Source: DALYDK01 sp031973215
GTDB taxonomy: Bacteria; Patescibacteriota; Saccharimonadia; Saccharimonadales; CAIOMD01
Direction of reading: 5' to 3'
Length of the DNA: 64,000 nucleotides
Assembly (NCBI GenBank): GCA_031973215.1
Contig: DALYDK010000001.1
Coordinates: 124,001 to 188,000 of the forward strand
Position 1 is the stretch's first letter; every line of letters starts with the position of its first letter. Under the pieces are notes generated by a model, which saw only the letters and a list, made by a program, of their open reading frames with translations, did not search any database and was not told the DNA's origin. A program made the translations under genes and the position numbers. Shown here piece by piece: positions 33,051 through 41,996 of this stretch.

Positions 33051-34225
33051 GCGTAGCCAATTTTTCCTGCGCGCCCTGTTCGCCCAATTCTATGAACATA
33101 ATCGTCATATGTTTGCGGAGTAGAATAATTAATTACTACTGTTACATCTTTAACGTCAATACCTCTAGCGGCAACATCTGTCGCAACTAATATATTAATA
33201 TCATTTTCAATGAACTTTCTTAAAGTTCTTTGTCTGGCGCCTTGGGTTTTGGCCCCGTGGATAGAATCGGCTTTAAAGCCCCTTGATTTAAGTTCAACAC
33301 TTAATCTTTCTACGCTTCTTTGAGTTTCGTCGAAAATTATAGCTTTCGTCGTTGGTTCTTTAATTAGTAAATCATGTAAAATGTCAGCTTTATTATCTAA
33401 TTTACTGAACGGAATAATATCCTGCTCGACGGCATCGCTAGTTTCACTAGTTTTAACCTTAACTTCTACAACTTCCTTTGAAAATTTACTAATTATTTCC
33501 CGTACCCTTTTGTCCATAGTGGCAGAAAAATATAACATTTGTTTATTCTGAGCAGTTTGACTAAGAATAGTAGTTATATCGTCGACAAAACCCATATCTA
33601 GCATTCTGTCTACCTCATCTAGTGCAACAATATTAAAGTTAGACAATGTCAGGCTACCACGTTCAATATGATCTTTTATTCTACCTGGTGTACCTATGAC
33701 GATTTCAGGATTGGTTTTTAAGTCGCTAAGTTGTCTATGCATAGAAGTTCCGCCAATTAACAGTGCGCCGAGCAGGCCACTTCCTTTGCCAACTTTTTTG
33801 AGCTCATTTTCAATTTGGGCTGCAAGTTCTCTTGTAGGGGCAACAATTAAGGCTTTGTGACCTCTTTGGCTAATAAGCTTATTTAGAATTGGTATTCCAA
33901 AAGCAATTGTTTTACCAGTTCCGGTGCTGGCAATACCTAATATGTCACTGCCCTCTAATGCGGGAATTATTGCTTGGTCTTGAATTGGTGTAGGAACCGA
34001 AATGCCTAGAATTTCAAGGTTGTCATGTAAAAGCGGGCTAACATTAAAGTCGTTGAATGTATTCTGTGGAATATACTTTTCTTCTTTAATGGCTACTGCA
34101 CTTTTGACAAACTTTGATGGATGAATATTCTGCTTAAATGATTTCTTTCTAGTTGATCTGTTTCTGCTGCTACTAGAACTAGAATTTCTTCTTCTAAAAT
34201 TGTTTGGTTTGTAATTGTTTCTCAT
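33023..34225 (-). CDS. DEAD-box RNA helicase (RhlE/CsdA type)
   Basis: The helicase core is complete: Q-motif region PTPIQDQAIIPALEG, ASTGTGKTIAFGIP (I), PTRELAAQ (Ia), GTPGRIKDHI (Ib), ALDEVDRMLDMGF (II, DEVD), YFSATMD (III), TKAIIFDETQRSV (IV), VATDVAARGIDVKDV (V) and HRIGRTGRAGK (VI). The N-terminal ~40 residues are Arg/Ser/Asn-rich and likely bind RNA. It helps RNA remodelling, for example ribosome assembly or cold response. A 218-bp gap without a gene lies upstream. Confidence 0.92.
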   Translation of the reverse strand: MRNNYKPNNFRRRNSSSSSSRNRSTRKKSFKQNIHPSKFVKSAVAIKEEKYIPQNTFNDFNVSPLLHDNLEILGISVPTPIQDQAIIPALEGSDILGIASTGTGKTIAFGIPILNKLISQRGHKALIVAPTRELAAQIENELKKVGKGSGLLGALLIGGTSMHRQLSDLKTNPEIVIGTPGRIKDHIERGSLTLSNFNIVALDEVDRMLDMGFVDDITTILSQTAQNKQMLYFSATMDKRVREIISKFSKEVVEVKVKTSETSDAVEQDIIPFSKLDNKADILHDLLIKEPTTKAIIFDETQRSVERLSVELKSRGFKADSIHGAKTQGARQRTLRKFIENDINILVATDVAARGIDVKDVTVVINYSTPQTYDDYVHRIGRTGRAGKIGYAYTFVEARL

Positions 34226-34406
34226 AAAAAAATGAACCTCTTTCGGGGTAGTTTAAATTAATTTCGGCTAACAACGAACTGTTAAAGCGAAACTAACAAC
34301 ATACGCCTGGATGGTCCATTACTAACTTGAATATATTAGCATATCGCGGTTAAAAATGCAACACTCCAAAAGCTCGACTCTATGATATTGCCCCTAGCCT
34401 CAAGTA

Positions 34407-34435
34407 TAGACAAATACAACAAAAAGTAGTATAAT
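34407..34435 (+). promoter_or_regulatory. Promoter giving a probably leaderless mRNA
   Basis: A TAGACA -35 box (34407-34412) and a consensus TATAAT -10 box (34430-34435) are 17 bp apart. The downstream ATG is only 8 nt after the -10 box, so transcription should start within about 2 nt of the start codon. Confidence 0.65.
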
Positions 34436-34443
34436 ATGATTTT

Positions 34444-35328
34444 ATGGAAACTGAAAGAAAATATTTTCGATTAAATTTGCAACCCGAAGATGTAACTTCT
34501 TTAAACGCTTTAATTAAAATGGTTTGCAAAGCCAAAAAACATCCTTATCAACTCAGGCAGATACAAGTTGGTATTCCTAGAGATTTTGGCATGGTCGATA
34601 CTAGTCAAATTACTATGTATGGTAGCGGATACAGCAGCCAAGTAATAACTTTATTAGATGCTGGCCCAGACGATTACTCTTCAGATACTGGCCTTATGAG
34701 CCTAATGCTTGAATCTAATAGGCAAAGTGGCCATGACTCTATTGTTGATTACGATTGGAAAAATGAAGAAGCTAAACTAATTCCTCAGTCCGAACCTTGG
34801 CATTATGGTGTAGGAGAGTGTCTCGTTGAGAGAACTTTTGATAGGCGCTATGATGATGCAGTTAAATATATGAACGATGCTAGTGCAAACAATATTGAAG
34901 ATTTAGCTGTAGGTACAGATGAAGAATTATCTCCTTTCGATGTAATTACAAGACTTATTCAACATGACAATGCGGCCGTAACTATAGAACAGTTATTTAG
35001 CGCAGATTACTGTGGTGAGCGTTTGAGTAAGCACGAACCCAAGAGTCACAACAGTGCTCAGCTTCGCTTAATTGAAAAATTAAAAGGTACCAAACCATTA
35101 AGTACTGACTTTAAATTAGGCGTATTTAGTTTGTTGGCAGTGGCTGGCAATGAAGAAGCTATTGACCTAGCCTATGTTTTATCTGCTAATTATGATCATC
35201 AGCATGATGAAGTTCAAGATTTAAATTTCGAGGCTAGTATAAAAGAGCCTTTGACATCGACTAGAATACCGAGCATTTCCCCGATTTGGGAATTATTTGG
35301 TGACGCAATTGCAAAAATTGGCTATTAA
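34444..35328 (+). CDS. Hypothetical soluble protein (294 aa)
   Basis: It is not recognised. The protein is acidic, with a mixed alpha/beta N-terminal half and a helical C-terminal half (FSLLAVAGNEEAIDLAYVLSANYDH). It has no signal, membrane helix or known catalytic motif. The gene has its own promoter and no Shine-Dalgarno. It ends 5 bp from the convergent alaS stop. Confidence 0.65.
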   Translation: METERKYFRLNLQPEDVTSLNALIKMVCKAKKHPYQLRQIQVGIPRDFGMVDTSQITMYGSGYSSQVITLLDAGPDDYSSDTGLMSLMLESNRQSGHDSIVDYDWKNEEAKLIPQSEPWHYGVGECLVERTFDRRYDDAVKYMNDASANNIEDLAVGTDEELSPFDVITRLIQHDNAAVTIEQLFSADYCGERLSKHEPKSHNSAQLRLIEKLKGTKPLSTDFKLGVFSLLAVAGNEEAIDLAYVLSANYDHQHDEVQDLNFEASIKEPLTSTRIPSISPIWELFGDAIAKIGY

Positions 35329-35333
35329 GCACG

Positions 35334-37220
35334 TTAAATAAGCACGGCTTTTATTCGTCGGACACCGGCAGAGCTGGCTTCCTCTTTGGTAATTTTAAAC
35401 TTTTTACCACCTTCAGCTAAAGCTCCGGTATGCTCTACATGCGGGCCTCCGCATATTTCGCGTGAGTAGTTTGTGCCATCTGGATCACCAACTGTGTAAA
35501 CTTTTACCATTTCGCCATATTTATCACCAAAAGCTCCCATTACTCCCTCGGCTAGCGCTTGTTTGGTATTTTCTTCACGGTAGCTCATAGGCCAATCTTT
35601 TGATATTTGTTCGTTAACAATGTCTTCTATTTGCTTAATTTGTTCTGGTGTTACTTTTTCAGGGTGGCTAAAGTCAAACCGCAGTCTTTCAGCAGTGATA
35701 TTGCTGCCACGCTGAATAACATTATCACCTAATACAATTCTAAGTGCTTTGTACATTAGGTGTGTGGCTGTGTGATATTTAGTTGTAATTTCGCTATGGT
35801 CGGCAAGGCCACCTTTAAATTCGCCTTTTGTGGCGGTGCGGCTACGGTTTCTTTGTTCTTCCATTAATAGCCCAAATTTTTGCAGAATATTATCTTCTAC
35901 ATCAATTTTTTGGCTATATGCTTCTTCTAGGCTCAGTTCGGTTGGGAAGCCATAAGTGTCATAAAGCTTGAATAAATGTTCAGCGGTAAGCTTATTGTTC
36001 TCATTTGTCATTTTTGCGAACTCTTTAAGACCGTTCCTAAGAGTTTGTCTAAATACTTTTTCTTCGCGTTCAAGTGCTTGTTGAACGGCATCTTTATTTT
36101 CAAGTACTTCTGGGTAGTCTTTTTCATAAAGTTCAATAATCACAGGTGAAACTTTATTAAGTAGGTTTTGCTCAACGCCAAGTTCAAAAGCATATCTAAT
36201 TGCCCTTCTTAGTAGCCTACGCATAACATAGCCTTGAGCTTTATTGCTTGGACTGACTCCATCGACGGCTAAAAATGTTGCTGCTCTTAAATGGTCTGCA
36301 ATAACTCGCATACTCTCAGTGTGGCTCTCGTAATTTTTGCCACTAAGTTCTTCTAGTTTTTCAATTATTGGCCAAAGCAGGCTAATTTTAAATACATCTG
36401 GACTGTTAATGTTTGCTGCTGCTATTCTTTCGAGGCCTCCTCCAAAGTCGACATTCTGCTTGGGTAGTTTTTCAAACCCTGTTTCAGTTTTCATATATTC
36501 CATAAAGACCGAATTGCCAATTTCTAAATATCTACCGCAGTCACAGGCTGGGTGGCAGTTTTCGCCCCATTTTTTGTCGTGTTCTATAAAGTCGAATTCA
36601 TAAAATACTTCGCTATCAGGGCCACCCGGTTCGCCGACGGGCATTTCATTAATATCACCTGCCCTACACCACCAGTTGTTACTAGAATCGTAAAAGAATA
36701 TTCTGCCGCCCTGCATACCTTTTTTGTAACCTTCGGCGTCGCTACCGAACTCTACGGTTTTAGCCTCTACTCCTTTATCTGCGAAAAGCTTTTGCCAAAT
36801 TTGGGCACTTTCTTCATCTTTTGGAATATTATTATTTTCGTCTCCTATAAAACAGCTAACGAATAGTTTGTTGGGGTCCAATCCCACAATATCTATCAAG
36901 AATTCAAAAAACCAAGGCAGTTGTTCTTTTTTAAAGTAATCACCCAGGCTCCAGTTGCCAAGCATTTCAAAAAAAGTAGTATGCCTGTTGTCGCCAACTT
37001 CTTCAATATCTTGCGCTCTTAGGCAAGTTTGGCTATCTGTTAGTCTTGTTCCGGCTGGGTGTTTTTCACCAAGTAAATATGGTACCAGTGGTTGCATTCC
37101 GCTACCAGTAAACAATGTACTTGGGTCATTGTCGGGAATTAATTTTGCTCTTGGTATTATTTTGTGGCCATTTTTTTTGCAAAAATCAAAATAGGCCTGG
37201 CGAATTTCTTGTGCTGTCAT
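35334..37220 (-). CDS. alaS: Alanyl-tRNA synthetase, short form
   Basis: The catalytic domain begins MTAQEIRQAYFDFCKKNGH and has LFTGSGMQPLVPYLLGEKHP and FFEMLGNWSLGDYF (class II motifs). The tRNA-recognition domain and the editing domain follow, the latter with TATHLMYKALR (zinc His motif HxxxH) and EICGGPHVEHTG. It stops at 628 residues, right after the editing domain, so the C-Ala oligomerisation domain (usual length ~870) is missing. Short AlaS is common in reduced genomes and CPR. It charges tRNA-Ala. Confidence 0.95.
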   Translation of the reverse strand: MTAQEIRQAYFDFCKKNGHKIIPRAKLIPDNDPSTLFTGSGMQPLVPYLLGEKHPAGTRLTDSQTCLRAQDIEEVGDNRHTTFFEMLGNWSLGDYFKKEQLPWFFEFLIDIVGLDPNKLFVSCFIGDENNNIPKDEESAQIWQKLFADKGVEAKTVEFGSDAEGYKKGMQGGRIFFYDSSNNWWCRAGDINEMPVGEPGGPDSEVFYEFDFIEHDKKWGENCHPACDCGRYLEIGNSVFMEYMKTETGFEKLPKQNVDFGGGLERIAAANINSPDVFKISLLWPIIEKLEELSGKNYESHTESMRVIADHLRAATFLAVDGVSPSNKAQGYVMRRLLRRAIRYAFELGVEQNLLNKVSPVIIELYEKDYPEVLENKDAVQQALEREEKVFRQTLRNGLKEFAKMTNENNKLTAEHLFKLYDTYGFPTELSLEEAYSQKIDVEDNILQKFGLLMEEQRNRSRTATKGEFKGGLADHSEITTKYHTATHLMYKALRIVLGDNVIQRGSNITAERLRFDFSHPEKVTPEQIKQIEDIVNEQISKDWPMSYREENTKQALAEGVMGAFGDKYGEMVKVYTVGDPDGTNYSREICGGPHVEHTGALAEGGKKFKITKEEASSAGVRRIKAVLI

Positions 37221-37301
37221 AATGATTTATATTCTACCGATTTTTCAGCAAAACTACCATCATTTATGTATATAAACTAATTTTCAATGATAACTCATAT
37301 G

Positions 37302-37310
37302 TGATATAAT
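37302..37310 (+). promoter_or_regulatory. Extended -10 promoter
   Basis: TGA-TATAAT has the TGN extension directly before a consensus -10 box. The next ATG is 7 nt downstream, which again predicts a leaderless message. Confidence 0.55.
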
Positions 37311-37317
37311 TATAATA

Positions 37318-37452
37318 ATGAGAGAACAAATAAAACAAATATTAGATGAATACTGCGAAACTGTACAATTTAATACAGACATTTCGCCAGAAGAAGCAAG
37401 AGAATTAGCTACAGACGCATTGATTCGTATGATCAGACAAAACAGTGCTTAA
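37318..37452 (+). CDS. Small helical protein (44 aa), probably leaderless
   Basis: The frame begins MREQIKQILDEYCETVQFNT and ends IRMIRQNSA. It is strongly helical and acidic, with a single Cys. An extended -10 promoter stands 7 nt upstream. It is not recognised; it is short enough to be missed by automated callers. Confidence 0.5.
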   Translation: MREQIKQILDEYCETVQFNTDISPEEARELATDALIRMIRQNSA

Positions 37453-37558
37453 TTATCTTGTGGGGTCTAGGGCTCTACAAATATTCTAGGTTTGATATCT
37501 ATTGGGTAACTGGTGGAAATGGTATTAAATTTTTTCTATCTGATAAAATACTAACGAT

Positions 37559-38386
37559 ATGAATGTAGCTATACAGGGCATCGCTGGATCTTTTCATCAT
37601 GAAGCAGCTAATAAATTATTAGGTAATGAAAAAAATTCCCTTGTTGATTGTGCCGATTTTACAACTGTTTTTGATGAATTAATAGCTAACAACGCCAATA
37701 TGGGCGTGGTAGCCATAGAAAACACTAACTTTGGCTCAATTAATGAAGTGTACGATTTACTTGAAAAGCACAATAAAAAGTTGAAAATTATTCAGGAGTT
37801 GCCACTAAAAATTCACCAACAATTAATAACTTATAAAAATACAAAACTCCCTGATATAAAAGTTGTATATTCTCATCCTGTTGCTCTAGAGCAATGTTCA
37901 GAATTTTTAAAGAATAATTTACCAAGCGCCAAATTGGTTGTTTCTGAGGATACTGCATTGTCTGTTAAGGATTTAAGCATAATGCCTCAGGTTTGCGCGG
38001 CCATAGGTAGTGCAACTTCCGCCAAACTCTACAATCGACACATAGTGGCCAAAAATATCGAGAACAACCGTAATAACTACACAAGATTTTTACTTGTTGC
38101 TCCTAATAGCAGTCCTAACGCAAAAAGTTCTAATAAATATTCAGTGGTCGTAGATTTGTCGCACGAAAAAGGTTCCTTGGCAAAACTGTTATCAGATATG
38201 AGTGAACGAGGCTTTAATTTGACTAAAATACAGTCTAGGCCTTATATAAACAGGCCCTGGGAATATAAATTCTACATTGACTTTATAGATGCAAAAAAAC
38301 GAGATAATCTTGACGAAATATTTAAAAACAACCATGCAAAATACAAAATTTTAGGATATTACCCAGCAATTATCGGCAACATTTAG
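37559..38386 (+). CDS. pheA: Prephenate dehydratase with ACT domain
   Basis: The N-terminal PDT domain has IQGIAGSFHHEAA, GVVAIENTNFGSINEVYDLL, YSHPVALEQCSEFL and the catalytic NYTRFLLVAP (Thr-Arg-Phe). An ACT domain (about residues 195-275, SVVVDLSHEKGSLAKLL) with IQSRPYINRPWEYKFYIDF gives feedback by phenylalanine. The enzyme makes phenylpyruvate from prephenate. There is no chorismate mutase domain and no other aromatic amino-acid gene in the window, so the source of prephenate is unclear. Confidence 0.9.
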   Translation: MNVAIQGIAGSFHHEAANKLLGNEKNSLVDCADFTTVFDELIANNANMGVVAIENTNFGSINEVYDLLEKHNKKLKIIQELPLKIHQQLITYKNTKLPDIKVVYSHPVALEQCSEFLKNNLPSAKLVVSEDTALSVKDLSIMPQVCAAIGSATSAKLYNRHIVAKNIENNRNNYTRFLLVAPNSSPNAKSSNKYSVVVDLSHEKGSLAKLLSDMSERGFNLTKIQSRPYINRPWEYKFYIDFIDAKKRDNLDEIFKNNHAKYKILGYYPAIIGNI

Positions 38387-38411
38387 TCTTTTTATATATA
38401 CTTAAATACAA

Positions 38412-39881
38412 ATGGATATTTCATACGGATCTTTTACCGGCTTGTTAGCTATAAATTTTGCACTTATTGATATTGGTTTAAAAATAATTGCTCTAATAAT
38501 AATTCCAAATAACAGAAAGCCTTCTTCTGCAACGGCTTGGTTACTGGCGATATTCTTTATTCCGCTTATAGGACTACCTTTGTTCTTTTTGCTAGGTAAT
38601 AGTGTTTTGTCTAAGCCCAGGACCAAGAAACAAGCCGAAATCACTAAAGAATATGGTAGAGCTTTTGAGCTTGACTCTAAGCCCGATAACGTTCAAATAG
38701 ATGAGTCTTTTCAATCTAGTTCTAACTTAAATTTTAACTTAACTAATTTGCCTGTTGTGTCCGCTACCAGTTACGAGCTAATAGAACAGTACAACCAATT
38801 ATTTAAGAAACTAATAACAGAAGTTAAAAAGGCAAGAAAAAGTATATGGCTAGAGTTTTATATTATTACTTACGATAAGGCAACGGCGGAACTACTGGGC
38901 GAACTTGCCCTAGCCCGAGACCGAGGCGTAGATGTTAGGGTTATATATGACCACCTTGGTAGTTGGATGTACCCGGGCTATAAAGAAATGAAAGATTTTT
39001 TCAAAAAAAGAAAAATAAACGCCCAAGCCTCCTTGCCTGTTAAGTTATTTAGTAGTAGATATTTCCAGCGCCCAGACCTAAGGAACCACCGCAAAATTGC
39101 GGTAATAGATGGCCGAATAGGCTTTATGGGCTCGCAGAATATTATTGATAAAACTTACGATAAATCTAAAAATATAAGAAAAGGCCTAAGCTGGAAAGAA
39201 TTAATGGTGCGGCTTGAGGGGCCAATAGTTCGGCAGCTAGAGCTAGTTTTTGCAAACGATTGGTATGCCGAAACAAATGAGCATTTATTTAAGGAAGAAA
39301 AGCCCTTAAAGGTTTCAAACAATAATAAAAAACTGCTCTGCCAATTAATTCCGAGTGGCCCGGGATACGCAACGGAAAACAATTTAAAGGCTTTTAATAA
39401 TTTGCTATATAACGCTCGAAAAAAAGCTGTCATTACAAGCCCGTATTTTGTGCCAGATGAATCTATGCTTGGTGCAATAACCACAGCGGCAGAAAGAGGC
39501 GTTGAAGTTACATTGTTTGTATCTGAAATTGGTGATCAGTTTTTTGTATATCATGCTCAAAGATCTTACTACGAAAAATTAATGCAAAGCGGAATTAACA
39601 TATATATGTATAAATCCCCGACAGTACTACATTCAAAACATATGACAATAGATGACGATATTGCTGTTGTTGGATCTAGTAATATGGATATTCGCTCCCT
39701 AGAGCTTAATCAAGAAGTTTCATTGCTGGTTAAAAGCAAGAGTTTTGTTAAGCAAATGAGACAAGTAGAGGCATCTTATTTAAGAAAGAGTAAAAAACTA
39801 AATTATAATAAGTGGATGAAAAGGCATTATAGTCAAAAAATTGTCGATAATTTAGCAAGATTAACCTCTGGTTTACAATAA
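38412..39881 (+). CDS. cls: Cardiolipin synthase (phospholipase D family)
   Basis: Two N-terminal membrane helices (about 5-65) precede two PLD active sites: HRKIAVIDGRIGFMGSQNI and HSKHMTIDDDIAVVGSSNMDIRS, both with HxKx4D. The layout and length (489) match bacterial ClsA. It condenses phosphatidylglycerol, or uses phosphatidylethanolamine, to make cardiolipin at the membrane. Its stop codon shares a base with the start of the metallopeptidase gene. Confidence 0.93.
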   Translation: MDISYGSFTGLLAINFALIDIGLKIIALIIIPNNRKPSSATAWLLAIFFIPLIGLPLFFLLGNSVLSKPRTKKQAEITKEYGRAFELDSKPDNVQIDESFQSSSNLNFNLTNLPVVSATSYELIEQYNQLFKKLITEVKKARKSIWLEFYIITYDKATAELLGELALARDRGVDVRVIYDHLGSWMYPGYKEMKDFFKKRKINAQASLPVKLFSSRYFQRPDLRNHRKIAVIDGRIGFMGSQNIIDKTYDKSKNIRKGLSWKELMVRLEGPIVRQLELVFANDWYAETNEHLFKEEKPLKVSNNNKKLLCQLIPSGPGYATENNLKAFNNLLYNARKKAVITSPYFVPDESMLGAITTAAERGVEVTLFVSEIGDQFFVYHAQRSYYEKLMQSGINIYMYKSPTVLHSKHMTIDDDIAVVGSSNMDIRSLELNQEVSLLVKSKSFVKQMRQVEASYLRKSKKLNYNKWMKRHYSQKIVDNLARLTSGLQ

Positions 39882-40261
39882 TGGCATTTAATATTTCTGA
39901 TAACGAATTTGAGACAATTGTTAAACAATCAATAGATAATATTCCAAGTTTATATAAAGACAACTTAGAAAGTGTTGGTTTTTTTGTAGAAGAAGAGCCT
40001 ACAAAAGAACAGTCTAAAAAATTAAAACTAAGGCCGTGCGATAGTTTATTTGGACTTTTTGAAGGTGTTCCCAAAACCGAGAACGATGGTGGATATGCAC
40101 TTACCTTGCCGAGTAAAATAACTATTTTTAAAAAAGCACACGAAATGAATTCAAATAATTTAGAAGATCTTAGGGCTCAGGTAAATGATAGTGTTTGGCA
40201 CGAGGTGGCTCATTATTACGGCTTAAGCCACGCCGACATGGCCAAAATTAAACGAAATTAA
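39881..40261 (+). CDS. Small zincin-like metallopeptidase
   Basis: The 126-residue protein has the zinc motif HEVAHYYGLSHADM (HExxH plus downstream His) near the C-terminus and an N-terminal IPSLYKDNLESVGFFVEEEP segment. This matches the DUF1025/MimA-type minimal zincin family often seen in Actinobacteria. No signal peptide is present. It is translationally coupled to cls (TAATG). The substrate is unknown. Confidence 0.75.
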   Translation: MAFNISDNEFETIVKQSIDNIPSLYKDNLESVGFFVEEEPTKEQSKKLKLRPCDSLFGLFEGVPKTENDGGYALTLPSKITIFKKAHEMNSNNLEDLRAQVNDSVWHEVAHYYGLSHADMAKIKRN

Positions 40262-40289
40262 CTTTGTGATTATGCTACATTTTTGTTAA

Positions 40290-40295
40290 TATAAT
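40290..40295 (+). promoter_or_regulatory. Putative -10 box of the atp operon
   Basis: A consensus TATAAT lies 71 bp before atpB, with TTGTGA at 40265-40270 as a -35 candidate at a long 19-bp spacing. It gives an untranslated leader of about 65 nt that contains the hairpin described next. Confidence 0.4.
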
Positions 40296-40345
40296 ATTTA
40301 AGAAATGTTGCAAAATAAATCTAAAGAGAGCGTTTTATTTAACGG

Positions 40346-40360
40346 ACTCCTTAAAGGAGT
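40346..40360 (+). promoter_or_regulatory. Hairpin that sequesters the atpB ribosome site
   Basis: ACTCC-TTAAA-GGAGT forms a 5-bp stem whose 3' arm is the GGAG of the atpB Shine-Dalgarno AAAGGAG (40353-40359). The ATG at 40367 is 7 nt downstream, so pairing would limit atpB initiation. Confidence 0.4.
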
Positions 40361-40366
40361 GTGTTA

Positions 40367-41218
40367 ATGTTTTGGAGCCAATTTGCGTCTGAACAAACAG
40401 TTCCGCTTAGCGCAGAAACCGTGCTGACAATTGGCAACTTTCCCATAACCAATAGCATGTTAATGGGTGTTGTTGTTGGAATAATAATAATGTTAAGCTT
40501 TGGCGCCTTGGCAATGTACGTTAAGGCTCGTCCAGATTCAAAATTTGCATTTACCTTAGAAATGCTAACTTTGTTTGTGTTAGATGCGGTCAGAAATAAC
40601 TTTGGCGGCGACGATAAAAAGGCTCGGAAGTTTCTTCCTCTTTTTGTGGCATTCTTTACTTTTATTCTTATAAATAACTTAGCTGGACTATTACCGGGTA
40701 TGGGCGGTTCTATATATGTTGAAAGCGAAGGCATTAGGGCCGCGCTGTTGAGGCCTTTTACAACAGACCTTAATGGAACTCTTGCTTTAGCTTTTATTGC
40801 AATAGGCACCGTTCAGGTATATGCCATTAAAGAAAGAGGTTTCTTTGGGCATATAAAGCATTATTTTAGTTTGATGACTCCTTGGTGGAATCCAATGAAT
40901 TTTTTCATTGGAGCCATAGAAGTAATGAGCGAACTTGTAAGGTTATTAACACTAGCCTTAAGGCTTTTTGGTGTTATTTATGCAGGAGAGGTTCTATTAC
41001 ATGTTATTACGGGCCTAGCTGGCAATTTTGCTCCGGTTGCAATTATTCCATTTATTTTATTAGAGATATTTTTCTCATTAATTCAGGCATATTTGTTCAT
41101 AATGTTATCATCGGTTTATTTGGCCATGGGAACGACTCACGACGAAGATCACGAGTCGGATCATGATAAAAAAGTTAATAAAGAACCCAAAAGAGTTGTA
41201 ACGGCTCAGGCGGGTTGA
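40367..41218 (+). CDS. atpB: F-type ATP synthase subunit a
   Basis: The ATG at 40367 is chosen because it lies 7 nt from the AAAGGAG; the GTG at 40361 is too close. Membrane helices include NLAGLLPGMGG and the key helix SELVRLLTLALRLFGVIYAGEVLLHVI with the essential Arg that works with the c-ring carboxylate. Subunit a forms the proton half-channels. The C-terminus carries a His/Asp-rich tail (HDEDHESDHDKK), an addition that could bind metal. It is the first gene of atpBEFHAG-orf-DC. Confidence 0.95.
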   Translation: MFWSQFASEQTVPLSAETVLTIGNFPITNSMLMGVVVGIIIMLSFGALAMYVKARPDSKFAFTLEMLTLFVLDAVRNNFGGDDKKARKFLPLFVAFFTFILINNLAGLLPGMGGSIYVESEGIRAALLRPFTTDLNGTLALAFIAIGTVQVYAIKERGFFGHIKHYFSLMTPWWNPMNFFIGAIEVMSELVRLLTLALRLFGVIYAGEVLLHVITGLAGNFAPVAIIPFILLEIFFSLIQAYLFIMLSSVYLAMGTTHDEDHESDHDKKVNKEPKRVVTAQAG

Positions 41219-41234
41219 TAAATAAGGAGTAATA

Positions 41235-41450
41235 ATGGAAATAACACCAGAACTAGTAAAAGGAATAACAATTGCAATTGGTGCGATTGGCCCAGCGATT
41301 GGCCTAGGCTTAATAGGCTCAGCAGCCGTAAATTCGGTTGGTCGTAACCCAGAAGCCCAAAGCAAAGTTTTGACTATGGCTCTTGTAATGGCTGGTTTAG
41401 TTGATGCAATCATGGTTTTTGTACTATTAATTGTTTTCACAACAAGCTAA
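41235..41450 (+). CDS. atpE: F-type ATP synthase subunit c
   Basis: This 71-residue helical hairpin has GAIGPAIGLGLIGSAAVNSVGRNPEA (helix 1 and polar loop) and GLVDAIMVFVLL with the ion-carrying Asp in helix 2. The Gln/Glu-Ser/Thr set typical of sodium-binding rings is not seen, so protons are the likely ion. AAGGAG (41224-41229) is the ribosome site. Confidence 0.96.
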   Translation: MEITPELVKGITIAIGAIGPAIGLGLIGSAAVNSVGRNPEAQSKVLTMALVMAGLVDAIMVFVLLIVFTTS

Positions 41451-41467
41451 AGGATTTTGAATAGTAA

Positions 41468-41995
41468 ATGGTATATATATTTGCATCAGAATCTGCTGAA
41501 CAAGCTAGCGAAGGCGGTATTTCTGCCCTTGGCCTAGACTTAAAAGCTTTTATTTTTCAGCTAATTTCGTTTGCAATTATAGTTTTCTTTTTAAATAAGT
41601 TTGTTTTTTCTAAGGTATTCAAAGTCATTGATGAAAGAAAGCAAGAAATTGAAGCCGGCTTAGAGAGATCTAACCTTGCGACAAAAGAGCTGGAAAAAGC
41701 AGGCGATAAAGCCGAACAACTACTAAAAGAAGCTAGGGCCGAAGCCGATAACTTACTACACAGTGCTCATGAAGACGCTTCTGCGCTTTTGAAATCTACA
41801 GAAGAAAAAGCAGCTCTTAAGGCAGAAAAAATAGTTTCAGAGGCAAAAGAGCAACTAAAAGTTGAGGTAGACAAAGCCAAGGTAGAGCTAAAAAAAGAGA
41901 ACGCAAAATTAGTTGCAAAGGTCACAGAAGAGATTATTGGCGAAAAACTAACAGATCAAAAAGATCAAGATTTAATTAAAAAGGCCTTGAAATAA
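41468..41995 (+). CDS. atpF: F-type ATP synthase subunit b
   Basis: One membrane helix (about residues 28-50, AFIFQLISFAIIVFFLNKFVF) leads into VFKVIDERKQEIEAGLERS and a long Glu/Lys/Ala coiled coil. This forms the peripheral stalk. The length (175) is normal. It is separated from atpE by 17 bp and from atpH by 1 bp. Confidence 0.94.
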   Translation: MVYIFASESAEQASEGGISALGLDLKAFIFQLISFAIIVFFLNKFVFSKVFKVIDERKQEIEAGLERSNLATKELEKAGDKAEQLLKEARAEADNLLHSAHEDASALLKSTEEKAALKAEKIVSEAKEQLKVEVDKAKVELKKENAKLVAKVTEEIIGEKLTDQKDQDLIKKALK

Positions 41996-41996
41996 C

